64,000 nucleotides of DNA from positions 124,001 through 188,000 of the forward strand of contig NZ_KB908454.1 in the NCBI RefSeq assembly GCF_000381965.1, read 5' to 3'. The translations under genes were made by a program, and so were the position numbers. This document shows, piece after piece, positions 36,061-45,328 of this stretch. The notes beneath the pieces were generated by a model. The model had not been told where the DNA came from and made no database searches. It saw only the letters and a list, made by a program, of their open reading frames with translations. Position 1 is the stretch's first letter. Every line of letters begins with the position of its first letter. The stretch is from Oceanimonas smirnovii ATCC BAA-899. GTDB lineage: Bacteria; Pseudomonadota; Gammaproteobacteria; Enterobacterales; Aeromonadaceae.

Positions 36061-36936
36061 ATGAAACTCTCTCTTGTCTGGCTGCTGGTTGCATTATTAC
36101 TGTCCGGGCTCTCTGCCCGGCTGCTGTTCAGTGCCCGTAAAAAAGCCAGATCAGAGCAGCTGATGAGTGGCCTGAACCGCACTGAGCGGTTGCGGCTGAA
36201 GCCCAAAAGTGTGCTGCACACTATGCTGTTACGGGCCGGCGTGCAGGTATCTGCCGCCGGGCTGAGCATGGCGCTGCTGCTGTATATGCTGGTGGTTATG
36301 CTGGCTTACCTGCTGCAAGGCAGCCTGACGGCGCTGCTTACTGCCGGCGGTCTGCTGGTGATCATCAGGGTCATGATTGCGGTTCGTCAGCGCCGGCGCA
36401 TGGCCAAAATCGTCAAACAGCTGCCTGCTTTTATTGACCACATTATTCGCAGCCTGAAGTCAGGAAGAACCCTGCCCGAAGGCATGGATCAGGCCATTGC
36501 CGCCTCTGCCAATCCGCTGAAATCAGTATTTGAACGCAGCCAGCGGTTTGTGCACCGCGGAGCCAGCATTGAAGATGCCATGGATGATCTGGCCGGCCTG
36601 TATCAGATCAGGGAGTTTCAGTTACTGGCCCTGGCGGTGCGGATAAACCAGAAATACGGTGGCAATGCGGTGGAGGTATTAAGTCAGCTGGTCAGCATGA
36701 TCCACGAGCAAGACAAGGCCAGCCGTCAGCTTAAAGCCATGACCGGAGAAACCCGCGTAAGTGCCCTGGTGCTGGGGCTGTTACCGGTCTCACTGGCGGC
36801 TTATGTATTTATATCCAGCCCGGATTTTTTTCTGGAGCTATGGCATGATCCGTCCGGCAAAATACTGTTGTTATTTGCGTTTTTGTTTCAGCTGGTAGGC
36901 TCGGTCACGCTCTGGCGCATGCTGAGGAGTGTGTAA
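36061..36936 (+). CDS. tadB: Tad inner-membrane platform protein TadB
   Basis: GspF-type platform protein, 291 residues. Membrane segments at the N-terminus, two central (VMLAYLLQGSLTALLTAGGLLVIIRVMIA) and two C-terminal. The cytoplasmic GspF domain contains LPAFIDHIIRSLKSGRTLPEGMDQA and LALAVRINQKYGGNAVEVLSQL, hallmark of TadB. Its stop precedes the tadC start by one base. Confidence 0.93.
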   Translation: MKLSLVWLLVALLLSGLSARLLFSARKKARSEQLMSGLNRTERLRLKPKSVLHTMLLRAGVQVSAAGLSMALLLYMLVVMLAYLLQGSLTALLTAGGLLVIIRVMIAVRQRRRMAKIVKQLPAFIDHIIRSLKSGRTLPEGMDQAIAASANPLKSVFERSQRFVHRGASIEDAMDDLAGLYQIREFQLLALAVRINQKYGGNAVEVLSQLVSMIHEQDKASRQLKAMTGETRVSALVLGLLPVSLAAYVFISSPDFFLELWHDPSGKILLLFAFLFQLVGSVTLWRMLRSV

Positions 36937-36937
36937 T

Positions 36938-37822
36938 ATGAATGCGCTGTTGCTCAGTGCCGTGCTGCAGCTGTTGCTGGCCATCTTGTTGTTATTACTG
37001 TTTTTTGAAGAGCGGCGTATTCGTGCGGCCATAAACCGGCGTCTGGGCAAGCCCGGCAGGGTAGATAAACACAAGCTGCTTAGCGAGTTTGCCCAAAGCC
37101 GCATGGGGCAAAAAGGCATTCAGCTGGACAGCGAATTACGCACCCTGTTAAACCAGCTGGGCTGGCGCAAACGTACTCAGCAGTCTTTGTTTATTTCTGT
37201 GCAGCTGGGGTTGCCGGTGCTGCTGGCACTGGCGGGTGTGCTGTATGGCTCTCTGTTCAGCATTAACCACAGCTCACTGCTGACGGTACTGACCCTGGCT
37301 GGCATCGGTTATCTGATACCCAAGCGCTGGCTGGTCGGCAAAGTCGCCAGGCGCAAACGGCAACTGGCTGAAGAAACCGAAATGATGCTGCCGTTACTGC
37401 GCATTTTATTTGAAGTGGGCATGACTACAGAGCAGGCGCTGCGGGTGCTGGCGCAGGAGAGCACAGGTATTTTGCCCGAGCTGTCTGCCGAAATTCGGCA
37501 GATGCTGCAGCGCGTGGATGCAGGTTTGTCGCTGCAGGAAGAGCTGGCCCGCACGGCCGGACTGCTTGATGTGGACGAGGTCACAGACTGTTTTACCGTA
37601 CTTGAGCAGTTATCGCGGCAGGGCAGTGGTGCCATGGCCTCGCTGCATGCCATGAAAGAGTTGCTTACCGAGCGCCGGGTTACCGCGCTGCAGGAAAAAG
37701 TATCCAGAATGTCTGCAAAAATGTCGGTGGTAATGGTCGCATTTTTGTTTCCGGCACTCATGATTGTATTGGCTGGCCCGGGATTTATGGCCATTGTCAG
37801 GGCTTTTGGAGAAATGGGATGA
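36938..37822 (+). CDS. tadC: Tad inner-membrane platform protein TadC
   Basis: Partner of TadB. 294 residues from the ATG at 36938, one base after the tadB stop. GspF domain with EETEMMLPLLRILFEVGMTTEQALRVL and CFTVLEQLSRQGSGAMASLHAM. Membrane segments at N-terminus, centre and C-terminus (MSVVMVAFLFPALMIVLAGP). Overlaps tadD by 4 bp. Confidence 0.93.
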   Translation: MNALLLSAVLQLLLAILLLLLFFEERRIRAAINRRLGKPGRVDKHKLLSEFAQSRMGQKGIQLDSELRTLLNQLGWRKRTQQSLFISVQLGLPVLLALAGVLYGSLFSINHSSLLTVLTLAGIGYLIPKRWLVGKVARRKRQLAEETEMMLPLLRILFEVGMTTEQALRVLAQESTGILPELSAEIRQMLQRVDAGLSLQEELARTAGLLDVDEVTDCFTVLEQLSRQGSGAMASLHAMKELLTERRVTALQEKVSRMSAKMSVVMVAFLFPALMIVLAGPGFMAIVRAFGEMG

Positions 37823-38757
37823 AAAAAACACTCGGGCTGCTGGTGGCGGCCTGCATGACAACAGGCTGCGCGGTATTGCCGGCCGATGGTAATCGCTATA
37901 AAAATGGCAACTCGCCCTATTTGATTACTGCCAAGCGCGACACAGTGGCAGCGTGTGACCCACTCAGCCGCGAGCAGGAGCTGGCCATTAACCTGTCAAA
38001 AGAAATGGTCTCTGCCCGGCGTTTGCATGCGGCGCTCGCCAATCTGGAGCGCTTGCCCGATGAGCTGCCCGAAGCCAGGCTCGGAAAAGCGCAGATTCTG
38101 CGGTTACTGCAGCGCCCCGAGGCCAAAGGCCTGTATCAAAGTCTGCTCAACAGCTGCCTGATCGCCGATGGTTACCATGGCCTGGCACAAATGGCAGTGC
38201 TTGAGAACGATAACGATACCGCACTCAGCTATATGCAAAAGGCCGTGGCCTATGAGCCGACCAATGAGTCGATGCGTAACGATCTGGGCGTGATTTATAT
38301 GAATTTACGCAAGACCGAAGAAGCACGTTTTGAATTGTTAACGGCTGCCGAGCTGAACGAGAGCAATCCCCGCGCCATATTAAACCTGCTGACGCTGACG
38401 TTATATCAGGAAAATATCACAGGCGCAGACAAGCTGGCTGCCCGTTACCAGATCAGCGCTCAGCAATATCAGAGCGCACTGAACAAAGCGCGCACCATGC
38501 GCAAGCAAGACAGCGGCGGCACGGCACAGGCAGTGGCACAAAGGCCAGCGGCACAAACAGCAGTGCGCGCCGTGCCGGCGCAGCCGGCTGTCGCACAGGC
38601 CCCGGCCGTGCGTGCTGTGCAGCCGCAGCCGGTATCACAGGTACGCGCAGTCTCACCTCAGGGCGTGCAGCAGGCCGCCGCTGCCGGTGGAGTTACTCAA
38701 GGGGTGCAGCGCATTGATGCTGTCTCCCAGCCTATTGTGCCTATTTCGCTTCGTTGA
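37819..38757 (+). CDS. tadD: TPR lipoprotein TadD
   Basis: Putative pilotin of the Tad system. 312 residues with lipoprotein signal (MTTGC lipobox), TPR-like helices from ~55 to 205 including YHGLAQMAVLENDNDTALSYMQKA and NDLGVIYMNLRKTEEARFELL, and an Ala/Gln/Pro-rich disordered tail. Two bases separate its stop from the Shine-Dalgarno of the next gene. Confidence 0.9.
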   Translation: MKKTLGLLVAACMTTGCAVLPADGNRYKNGNSPYLITAKRDTVAACDPLSREQELAINLSKEMVSARRLHAALANLERLPDELPEARLGKAQILRLLQRPEAKGLYQSLLNSCLIADGYHGLAQMAVLENDNDTALSYMQKAVAYEPTNESMRNDLGVIYMNLRKTEEARFELLTAAELNESNPRAILNLLTLTLYQENITGADKLAARYQISAQQYQSALNKARTMRKQDSGGTAQAVAQRPAAQTAVRAVPAQPAVAQAPAVRAVQPQPVSQVRAVSPQGVQQAAAAGGVTQGVQRIDAVSQPIVPISLR

Positions 38758-38768
38758 AGGAGCCCGTT

Positions 38769-39059
38769 ATGGCAATAGTAAAAGCAAGCGTGATCCTCAC
38801 AGGCTGGCTGCTGGCGGCCAGCGCTGTGGCAAACACTCCCGATGCTGCCGGCACCCATGGCCTGATCAAGCCGCTGCCGCAAACCCAGACGGAGCGCTGG
38901 CTGCAGGTGCAGCGTGAAGGCAGCAGAGCCTCTGCGCAAACTCAAGCCTCCACCGCCGCAGAGCAGGAGCTGGCCAGCCAGCGCTGGCTGGACAGCTACC
39001 AGCACCCCATTCCGGATTTGTATGAGCAGGGAGTGGAAGGGCAGGTTGGAGGCAACTAG
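38769..39059 (+). CDS. DUF3613 small exported protein of the Tad operon
   Basis: 96 residues from the ATG at 38769, with AAGGA at 38757-38761. Signal peptide (VILTGWLLAASAVA) followed by TERWLQVQREGSRASAQTQ and the end motif QRWLDSYQHPIPDLYEQ, which match DUF3613, a family found at the end of Tad operons. Function unknown. Last gene of rcpC-tadD operon. Confidence 0.78.
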   Translation: MAIVKASVILTGWLLAASAVANTPDAAGTHGLIKPLPQTQTERWLQVQREGSRASAQTQASTAAEQELASQRWLDSYQHPIPDLYEQGVEGQVGGN

Positions 39060-39071
39060 CGAATCGCCGGT

Positions 39072-39815
39072 TTACAGTGCAGAAAGCGCCAGAGCAAGCT
39101 GAGTGCGGTTATGCATTCTGGTCTGGCGCAAAATCTGTGAAACGTACAGTTTCACCGTGTTTTCGCTTAAACCAAGCTCAACGGCAATCTGATAGTTGGT
39201 CATGCCCTTGCCAATCAGCCGGGCCACGGCCTGTTGCCGGGGAGACAGCTCCTGCAGCAAGGCATCGCTTTCTGCGCTGTCGGTGCCGGTTGCCACCGGC
39301 ATCTCCCGGGCAGGCTGGCTGGTTCTGAGCTGAGCCACATCGTCATGCAAATCGTGCATAAACTCGGACAGCTGCTGCAGTTTATGTTCGATACTATCGA
39401 TATGCAGAGGCTGGCTTGCCCGGCTCAGCGCATCGCTGAGCCCCTTCACGCCGTGCAGCAGTTCATCCATATCAAGGGGCTTGGCATAATAGTCAGACAC
39501 GCCCAGCCGGAGCGCCTTGATAATATCTTCCTTTTCGGATCGCCCGGTAAACAAAATGGTTTTTACCGGGCGGGCAGACTGCCTGGCCAGCTCAAGAAAA
39601 TCCCTGAGCAGCGTCAGTCCGTTTTTACCCGGCATATGAAAGTCACTAAGCACAATGGTGATGTCTTTATGCTCACAAAAAAGCTGATAAGCCGTATCGG
39701 TGTCATTACAGGAATAACAACGGTAACCATGATCAGTAAACAGCTCACACAGCTCTTCGGTGATCATGACTTCGTCATCAACAATAAGCAGGCTGTTAAC
39801 CTTGTGCTCTTCCAT
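39072..39815 (-). CDS. PprB-like response regulator (REC + LuxR HTH)
   Basis: 247 residues from the ATG at 39815; the longer frame upstream reads into the promoter. The receiver domain has acidic pair D13/D14, phospho-acceptor D58 in VLSDFHMPG, and Lys in YYAKPLD. A linker with a coiled-coil leads to the LuxR-type HTH (LSPRQQAVARLIGKGMTNYQIAVELGLSENTVKLYVSQIL). In Pseudomonas aeruginosa PprB, of the same architecture and likewise beside the tad genes, activates the Flp pilus and an adhesin. That parallel supports a role here as locus activator. Confidence 0.85.
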   Translation of the reverse strand: MEEHKVNSLLIVDDEVMITEELCELFTDHGYRCYSCNDTDTAYQLFCEHKDITIVLSDFHMPGKNGLTLLRDFLELARQSARPVKTILFTGRSEKEDIIKALRLGVSDYYAKPLDMDELLHGVKGLSDALSRASQPLHIDSIEHKLQQLSEFMHDLHDDVAQLRTSQPAREMPVATGTDSAESDALLQELSPRQQAVARLIGKGMTNYQIAVELGLSENTVKLYVSQILRQTRMHNRTQLALALSAL

Positions 39816-39893
39816 AAAAATCACGTTATAAAAGGATTTACTGTAGTATAAGACGCCACTTATAAAAGGTAAGCTGCACAAGTGTGACCTGAG

Positions 39894-42539
39894 TCACTGA
39901 TTGTGCTGTTGTTTGCTCAGTGGTAGCTCAATAACGAATAAAGCCCCCTTCTGCGAGTTTGAGGCGGTTAATGTTCCTTGCATTTTTTCAATAATGCCAA
40001 AGCTCACATTCAGGCCTATGCCGGTGCCTTTGCCATGAGGTTTGGTTGTAAAGAAGGAATCAAATATTGAGCTTAAATGTTGCTCCGCAATGCCGGTGCC
40101 ATTATCTTCAACTGTAATGGTAACCTGCTGGTTATTATGAAATATACTAATGTAAATTTTTGGCTGAAAATCGGGTATGCTTTCTTTTTTTTCTGTCAGT
40201 GCATCTTTGGCATTAATGATCAGGTTGATCAGCACCTGCTCCAGTTGATCCTGATGCCCTGTCAGCTGAGGAGTGGGGGAAGTAGAAAGCACAATGTCAA
40301 TGCCGGCATTCTCCAGACTTTCTCTGGTTAATGATAAGGCACCATCAATGGCATGCTGAGGGGTAAATAACTTTCTCTCCGGTGCCGATCGCCTGCCAAA
40401 AAACCGAAGATGCTCAATGGTTCTGGTGCTTCTTTCTATTTGTTCATCAATGCGTTCCAGCTTTTTTTGTATATAGTGAAGGTCGGGCACATCAGTGTTT
40501 ATTTTTCTTTTAAGATTATTGATTGACATTTTCATCACACAAAGCGGCTGGTTTATCTCATGGGCCAGTGTGGTGGCAAGCTCACCCAGCATGGCCATTT
40601 TGGCACTCTGATACAGCTCCAGCCGTGCCTGATATACTTCCGTGTTGTCTCTGCCCACGGCCTGCACTTCCAGCAGAGCACCCTGCTCATCAAATATTCC
40701 CCGCTCGGCCCACACTACCCACATGGGAGCACGATGAGGAGCATGCAGGCAAATTTCTGCATTAATAATCGGGTTGTCAGGAGACAGCTTTGCCAGCCGG
40801 GCATAAAACCCTGCCTGTTGTTCCTCTGATAATAAATGATTCAGGTCAATCGCACTGTTATTATTCGCATTAACGTAATCAAGCAGCAGGGTGTTGGCAA
40901 ACGTGATTTTCAGGTTTTTATCGTATCTGCAAATGATGGCCGGTGAATCCTCAACCAAGACTCTATAGCGCTCTTCACTGGCGTTTAATTTTTCATTGGC
41001 ATGTACCGACTCGGTCACATCAATATATAAACCCACCACTTCCTTAGGCTGGCCCCATTGATCCCTGATTAACTTGGCTTCATCCAGCATCCAGTGATAC
41101 TGGCCTTCCTTATCAAGCAAACGATAGTGACAACTGACAATGCCATATTTAAGCAGGGTAGTGGTGCGCTGATAAAAAACAGTTTTATCGTCCGGATGCA
41201 CATGCTCCGCCAGGCTGGTCTGTTTAAACTGCTCAGCATTCCAGCCCAGCAGGCTGTTAATGCTGTCACTGAAATAGTGGCTGATCAAGGCGCCCTGTTC
41301 ATATTTCTGCAGATAAATAATGGCCGGCGCATGGGCCACCAGAGTGGTGATGCGTTCCTGAGCGGCCTGTGCGGCCACTTGTGCTTGCACAATATGATCA
41401 ATATCGGTAATGCTGCCGGAGAGCAAAGCGCTGTTATGTCTGTTTGTCAGCAGGTTTATTTCATACCAGCGGGGGGGGCCGTCACTATGCATCAGCCGAA
41501 TATGTTGCTTCAGGCCCGACTGCTGCACCACGGCAGTGCTGAGCCTGTCTTTAAACTCCTCCTGCTCTGCCGCCGCAATTTTATTTATGAAATTATTCAG
41601 GCTGCATACCGGATCAGCGGATATTAACTCACATAATGGCCGAGCAAGTGTAAAAGTCTGCGTTTCTATATGGTAATCGAGGGAGTGAATATTTTTTTCT
41701 GCGGTAATGTGCTGATGCCTTGCTTCTTTCAGGTTGTAGTCAAGGTCCCGTTTTCTCGCAAGAATGGCACCGGTCAGTAAGCGACACCCCTGAATGACGG
41801 CGGCGGTATGTTCCGGACGGCCCGGGCCGGCGCTGAAAACAAGATAAGCAGAAGTGCGGTAGTGATAATGATAAGGGAACACAGTGAACAAATAGACAGC
41901 GCCGGAGTAACCGGCCAGCTCAACCGTAACGGTCTGATGAGCGCGCTCAAGAAGGTCGTCAAGGCTGCTGTTCACTAACTGAGCCAGCTCTGGCTGGTGA
42001 TGCCGGCAATAGCTGACCTGCCACTTCTGATTATCCTGCAGAATCACAGCCAGACAGTTAAGCTGATAAGCCTGCATCATGCGGGCCATGCAGTCGTTGA
42101 TAGGTTTGTCCAGCTGGCCCGGCTCGGCAGAAAGAATAAGATCAATGCCGCTGCCCGTTTGTTGTTGTCTGGCTGCCGCCTGGATACCGGTGTTAACTTG
42201 TGCTGTTAACGCCGTAATGTCAATCAGGCGTAATATCCAGCTGTCGGGCTGCTGCTCCAGGGTGCCATGAAAATATAACGGAGCACCATTTATTGCGCTC
42301 AGCTGAATATCAATCACCTTGCCCAGCAATGACGGCAGTGACTGAAACCCGGCAGCAAGGCCGCTGATGGCATGCAGTGACGTGAGTTCATCAGCAATCT
42401 GCTCAGCCAGGCTGCCACTCACTGCCAGAATATTGCCGCTGTCATCCAGGCTGAGCACCAGGCCCGGATGCCGGCTGAATTGGTCGGGCGCGGCATTCAG
42501 TGAATTATGCTGTTTAGTGCTGAGTAATTTTTTAAACAT
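39894..42539 (-). CDS. PprA-like PAS sensor histidine kinase
   Basis: 881 residues without obvious membrane helices. An N-terminal PAS-like region and a GAF-like middle section are followed by at least two PAS/PAC units (IIYLQKYEQGALISHYFSDSINSLLGW and YRVLVEDSPAIICRYDKNLKITFAN). The kinase core has H660 in LAHEINQPLCVMK, N box LINLIINAKDAL, G1 VEDNGTGI, F box FDSFFTTK and G2 GTGIGLNVS. It sits upstream of the response regulator on the same strand and should phosphorylate it. It matches PprA of the Pseudomonas tad locus in arrangement. Confidence 0.85.
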   Translation of the reverse strand: MFKKLLSTKQHNSLNAAPDQFSRHPGLVLSLDDSGNILAVSGSLAEQIADELTSLHAISGLAAGFQSLPSLLGKVIDIQLSAINGAPLYFHGTLEQQPDSWILRLIDITALTAQVNTGIQAAARQQQTGSGIDLILSAEPGQLDKPINDCMARMMQAYQLNCLAVILQDNQKWQVSYCRHHQPELAQLVNSSLDDLLERAHQTVTVELAGYSGAVYLFTVFPYHYHYRTSAYLVFSAGPGRPEHTAAVIQGCRLLTGAILARKRDLDYNLKEARHQHITAEKNIHSLDYHIETQTFTLARPLCELISADPVCSLNNFINKIAAAEQEEFKDRLSTAVVQQSGLKQHIRLMHSDGPPRWYEINLLTNRHNSALLSGSITDIDHIVQAQVAAQAAQERITTLVAHAPAIIYLQKYEQGALISHYFSDSINSLLGWNAEQFKQTSLAEHVHPDDKTVFYQRTTTLLKYGIVSCHYRLLDKEGQYHWMLDEAKLIRDQWGQPKEVVGLYIDVTESVHANEKLNASEERYRVLVEDSPAIICRYDKNLKITFANTLLLDYVNANNNSAIDLNHLLSEEQQAGFYARLAKLSPDNPIINAEICLHAPHRAPMWVVWAERGIFDEQGALLEVQAVGRDNTEVYQARLELYQSAKMAMLGELATTLAHEINQPLCVMKMSINNLKRKINTDVPDLHYIQKKLERIDEQIERSTRTIEHLRFFGRRSAPERKLFTPQHAIDGALSLTRESLENAGIDIVLSTSPTPQLTGHQDQLEQVLINLIINAKDALTEKKESIPDFQPKIYISIFHNNQQVTITVEDNGTGIAEQHLSSIFDSFFTTKPHGKGTGIGLNVSFGIIEKMQGTLTASNSQKGALFVIELPLSKQQHNQ

Positions 42540-42548
42540 AATTCCTCA

Positions 42549-43019
42549 TCAATAACCGGCAAGAAAATAAATAACCGCAGCAATAAACACAAAAGGAGCA
42601 TAAGGACGTTGTTGATGCCGTGACGGTGCCAGCGTCCAGGCATAGCGTTGCATGGCAGCCGGCAGGTGTGGCCACACTGCAACCGCGGCTGCCTGCCAGC
42701 CAAGCAGGCCCAGCGCGGCCAGTGCCACCGCCCACAGCACCGCCATGGGGCCGGTAAGCAGCGCAAATGCCAGCATCATTTTAATGTCGCCGGCACCCAT
42801 TTTTCCCAGCAGAAAACCGGGCAGGGTCAGTGCCAGTGCAATCAGTGCGGCGGTCAGTCCGTTATTGCCGCCGGTGCCGGCAAAGGTGCTGCCGTACCAC
42901 AGCAGCCACAGCAGGGCAAAGCCCAGTGCCGGCAGCGTCAGCCGGTTGGCAATACGTCGTTGCTGCAAATCTTGCAGCGCGCACAATAACAGCCAGAGAA
43001 GTGTCAGCAGAGCAGCCAT
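42549..43019 (-). CDS. tadV: Tad prepilin peptidase (TadV/FppA/CpaA)
   Basis: Aspartic membrane peptidase cutting the Flp leader after Gly. 156 residues from the ATG at 43019 (an in-frame GTG at 43031 is possible). Catalytic aspartates: Asp17 in ALQDLQQRRIANRLT and the GxGD Asp in KMGAGDIKMM. About five hydrophobic segments; the methyltransferase domain of PilD is absent, as usual in TadV. Same direction as the sensor kinase, 10 bp apart. Confidence 0.9.
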   Translation of the reverse strand: MAALLTLLWLLLCALQDLQQRRIANRLTLPALGFALLWLLWYGSTFAGTGGNNGLTAALIALALTLPGFLLGKMGAGDIKMMLAFALLTGPMAVLWAVALAALGLLGWQAAAVAVWPHLPAAMQRYAWTLAPSRHQQRPYAPFVFIAAVIYFLAGY

Positions 43020-43090
43020 ATTCAATAACACTGTCAGTGAAATAATAAATGATATAGCCCGACGTTAACGCTGGCTGTCAATCATGAGGA

Positions 43091-44077
43091 TCAGGCTTTG
43101 CGATAGTGCACCAGTTGCTGATCAATGGCCCCAAAAATACTGCGTCCCTGCTCGTCCAGCATTTCCATACGCACGCTGTCTCCAAACTGCATAAATGGCG
43201 TGCTGGCCTCGCCGGTGTTCAGCAGCTCGCGGGTGCGCCGCTCGGCAATGCAGCAGGAGCCGGTGCTTTCATCCCGGTTGGATACGGTGCCCGAGCCAAT
43301 CACGGTGCCGGCACTCAAGTGGCGGCTGAAGCAGGCGTGAGCAATAAGCCGGTCAAAGCCAAAGGTCATATCAACCCCGGCATTGGGGTGGCCAAACAGC
43401 TGATTGTTTAAAAAGACCCGCAACGGCAGGTGCAGCCGGGCGTTTTGCCAGTGCTGGCCCAGCTCGTCGGGAGTCACGGCCACCGGCGAGCAGCTGGTAG
43501 CGGGCTTTGACTGAAAAAAGCCAAAGCCCTTGGCCAGTTCGGCGGGAACAAGGTTGCGCAACGACACATCATTTACCAGCATCAGCAGCCGCATATGGGG
43601 CAGGGCGCTGGCCTCTGTGGTGCCCATGGGGACATCGCCGGTAATCACCGCTATTTCCCCTTCAAAGTCGATGCCCCAGGCTTCATCCGCCAGCTCAATT
43701 GGTTCACAGGGGCCGAGAAACCCGTCCGACATGCCCTGATACATCAGCGGATCGGTCCAGAAACCGGGCGGCATATCGGCACCGCGCGCCTTGCGCACCA
43801 GTTCTATATGGCTCACATAGGCACTGCCGTCGGCCCACTGATAGGCCCGGGGCAGGGGCGCGGCACAGGCCGCCGTATCAAAGGCAAAAGCATGAGCGCA
43901 TTCACCACGGTTCAAACGCTGATACATGGCGTTCAGCCCCCGCTCGCACTCATCCCAGTTATCCAGTGCCGCCTGCAGGGTAGCTGCAATGCCGTCGGCG
44001 CGGCAGGCCAGCTGCAAATCCCGGGATACCACTACCAGGCTGCCATCGCGGCCTTCTTTTAAAGATGCCAGTTTCAC
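43091..44077 (-). CDS. fahA: fumarylacetoacetate hydrolase (FAH family)
   Basis: Last step of tyrosine/homogentisate catabolism, giving fumarate and acetoacetate. 328 residues, the short bacterial form, with metal-binding acidic residues in DFEGEIAVITGD, the LVNDVSLRNL strand and GSGTVSNRDES. GTG start with GGAGG upstream, overlapping the hmgA stop by 4 bp: one operon. maleylacetoacetate isomerase (maiA) is not next to it. Confidence 0.88.
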   Translation of the reverse strand: MKLASLKEGRDGSLVVVSRDLQLACRADGIAATLQAALDNWDECERGLNAMYQRLNRGECAHAFAFDTAACAAPLPRAYQWADGSAYVSHIELVRKARGADMPPGFWTDPLMYQGMSDGFLGPCEPIELADEAWGIDFEGEIAVITGDVPMGTTEASALPHMRLLMLVNDVSLRNLVPAELAKGFGFFQSKPATSCSPVAVTPDELGQHWQNARLHLPLRVFLNNQLFGHPNAGVDMTFGFDRLIAHACFSRHLSAGTVIGSGTVSNRDESTGSCCIAERRTRELLNTGEASTPFMQFGDSVRMEMLDEQGRSIFGAIDQQLVHYRKA

Positions 44078-45201
44078 GATTTCCTCCAGGAGTTGACATA
44101 ATCGGTGTTCTCCACACCGGCAGGAAGGGTTGCCAGCTCCAGCGGATAGCGGCTGTCAATCATCACTGCTACCTCGTTGGTGGCCGTGCGGGAATTGCTC
44201 TGTGCGGAGGCCAGCGCCTTGGGGTGCGGCCCGTGAGTAAAGCCACAGGGATGCCAGGTGATCATGCCGGCATCAATGTTGTCCCGGCTGAAAAAGTCGC
44301 CTTCATGATAAAACAGCACCTCGTCGTAATCGTCATTGTTATGAAAAAACGGCACCTTGAGTGCACCGGCGTCCTGCTCCATAGGGCGGGGCACAAAGGT
44401 GCAGATCACAAAGTGGCTGGCCACCCAGGTGCTGTGCGCAGAAGGCGGCAGATGATAACGATGGCTCATCAATGGCCGAATATCCCGCCAGTTCAGCCGC
44501 AGCACGGTTAAGTCACCCTTCCAGCCCAGCGCATCAAGCGGATTAAAGGGATAAGTGATGGTATTAAACTGACCCCGGGCCTTGAGCCTGACTTGCCACT
44601 CACCGGCGCGCCCGGCCTGCTCCGCAAAGGCTTCATCTATATGAGGATGTTCCAGCACACCCGGGTCAAAAATGGCATGCTGGCCGGCTGGGCCTCGGTC
44701 GGCCAGCTGATAGCTGCCGTGGGTGGCTTCTATCATCAGCAGGGTAACCGGCTCATCCGGCTCAATTCGCCAGCTGGTGGAGCGGGGAATAATTAAATAA
44801 TCCCCCTTGCTGAAGGGCAGCCGGCCATAGTCGCAAAACAGCACGCCGCTGCCCGCATGCACAAACAGGCATTCATCGCCGTCGCCGTTGCGCACCAGAT
44901 GATCCATGGGGCTGTTGCAGCGCCATAACCGAACGCACAAATGCTCGTTATAAAGCAAAGGAACCGCATGCCAGGGGCAGGGGCCCATATCGGGCAGCTT
45001 GTTGGTATCCAGTGCGCGCGGACGCAATGATCCCTCCCAATGGCTCCAGCCGGTAGGCGGATGGCGGTGATACATATGAGTGGCCGGGCCAAAAAAGCCG
45101 TCTTTGCCAATCTCCCGCTCATAGCTGCCGGCGGGCAAATCGCAGTGCGCCTGGCGGGAATGCACGCCTTCACGCAGCGGAAAAGACACTCGGTATTTCA
45201 A
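44074..45201 (-). CDS. hmgA: homogentisate 1,2-dioxygenase
   Basis: Fe(II) enzyme opening the homogentisate ring. 375 residues, TTG start behind GGAGG. Cupin-type fold with iron ligands in the HNNDDYDEVLFYHEGDF segment (His/Glu) and the His of HPCGFTHGPHP. N-terminal NEHLCVRLWRCNSPMDHLVRNGDGDECLFVHAGSG is condensed here as MDHLVRNGDGDE then FVHAGSG, typical of the bacterial short clade. Divergent from a MarR regulator, likely its repressor. Confidence 0.9.
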   Translation of the reverse strand: MKYRVSFPLREGVHSRQAHCDLPAGSYEREIGKDGFFGPATHMYHRHPPTGWSHWEGSLRPRALDTNKLPDMGPCPWHAVPLLYNEHLCVRLWRCNSPMDHLVRNGDGDECLFVHAGSGVLFCDYGRLPFSKGDYLIIPRSTSWRIEPDEPVTLLMIEATHGSYQLADRGPAGQHAIFDPGVLEHPHIDEAFAEQAGRAGEWQVRLKARGQFNTITYPFNPLDALGWKGDLTVLRLNWRDIRPLMSHRYHLPPSAHSTWVASHFVICTFVPRPMEQDAGALKVPFFHNNDDYDEVLFYHEGDFFSRDNIDAGMITWHPCGFTHGPHPKALASAQSNSRTATNEVAVMIDSRYPLELATLPAGVENTDYVNSWRKS

Positions 45202-45328
45202 TGTTGCCTCCGGTGAAGATCAAACTCTTACTCACTATAGCTGCCTGGCCATAATGTGCGGCATGGCTTCAAACTTGTGTTCAAAAATGGTTACACTCCT
45301 GTCTTTACAGGCAAACAGGAAGCAAGTC

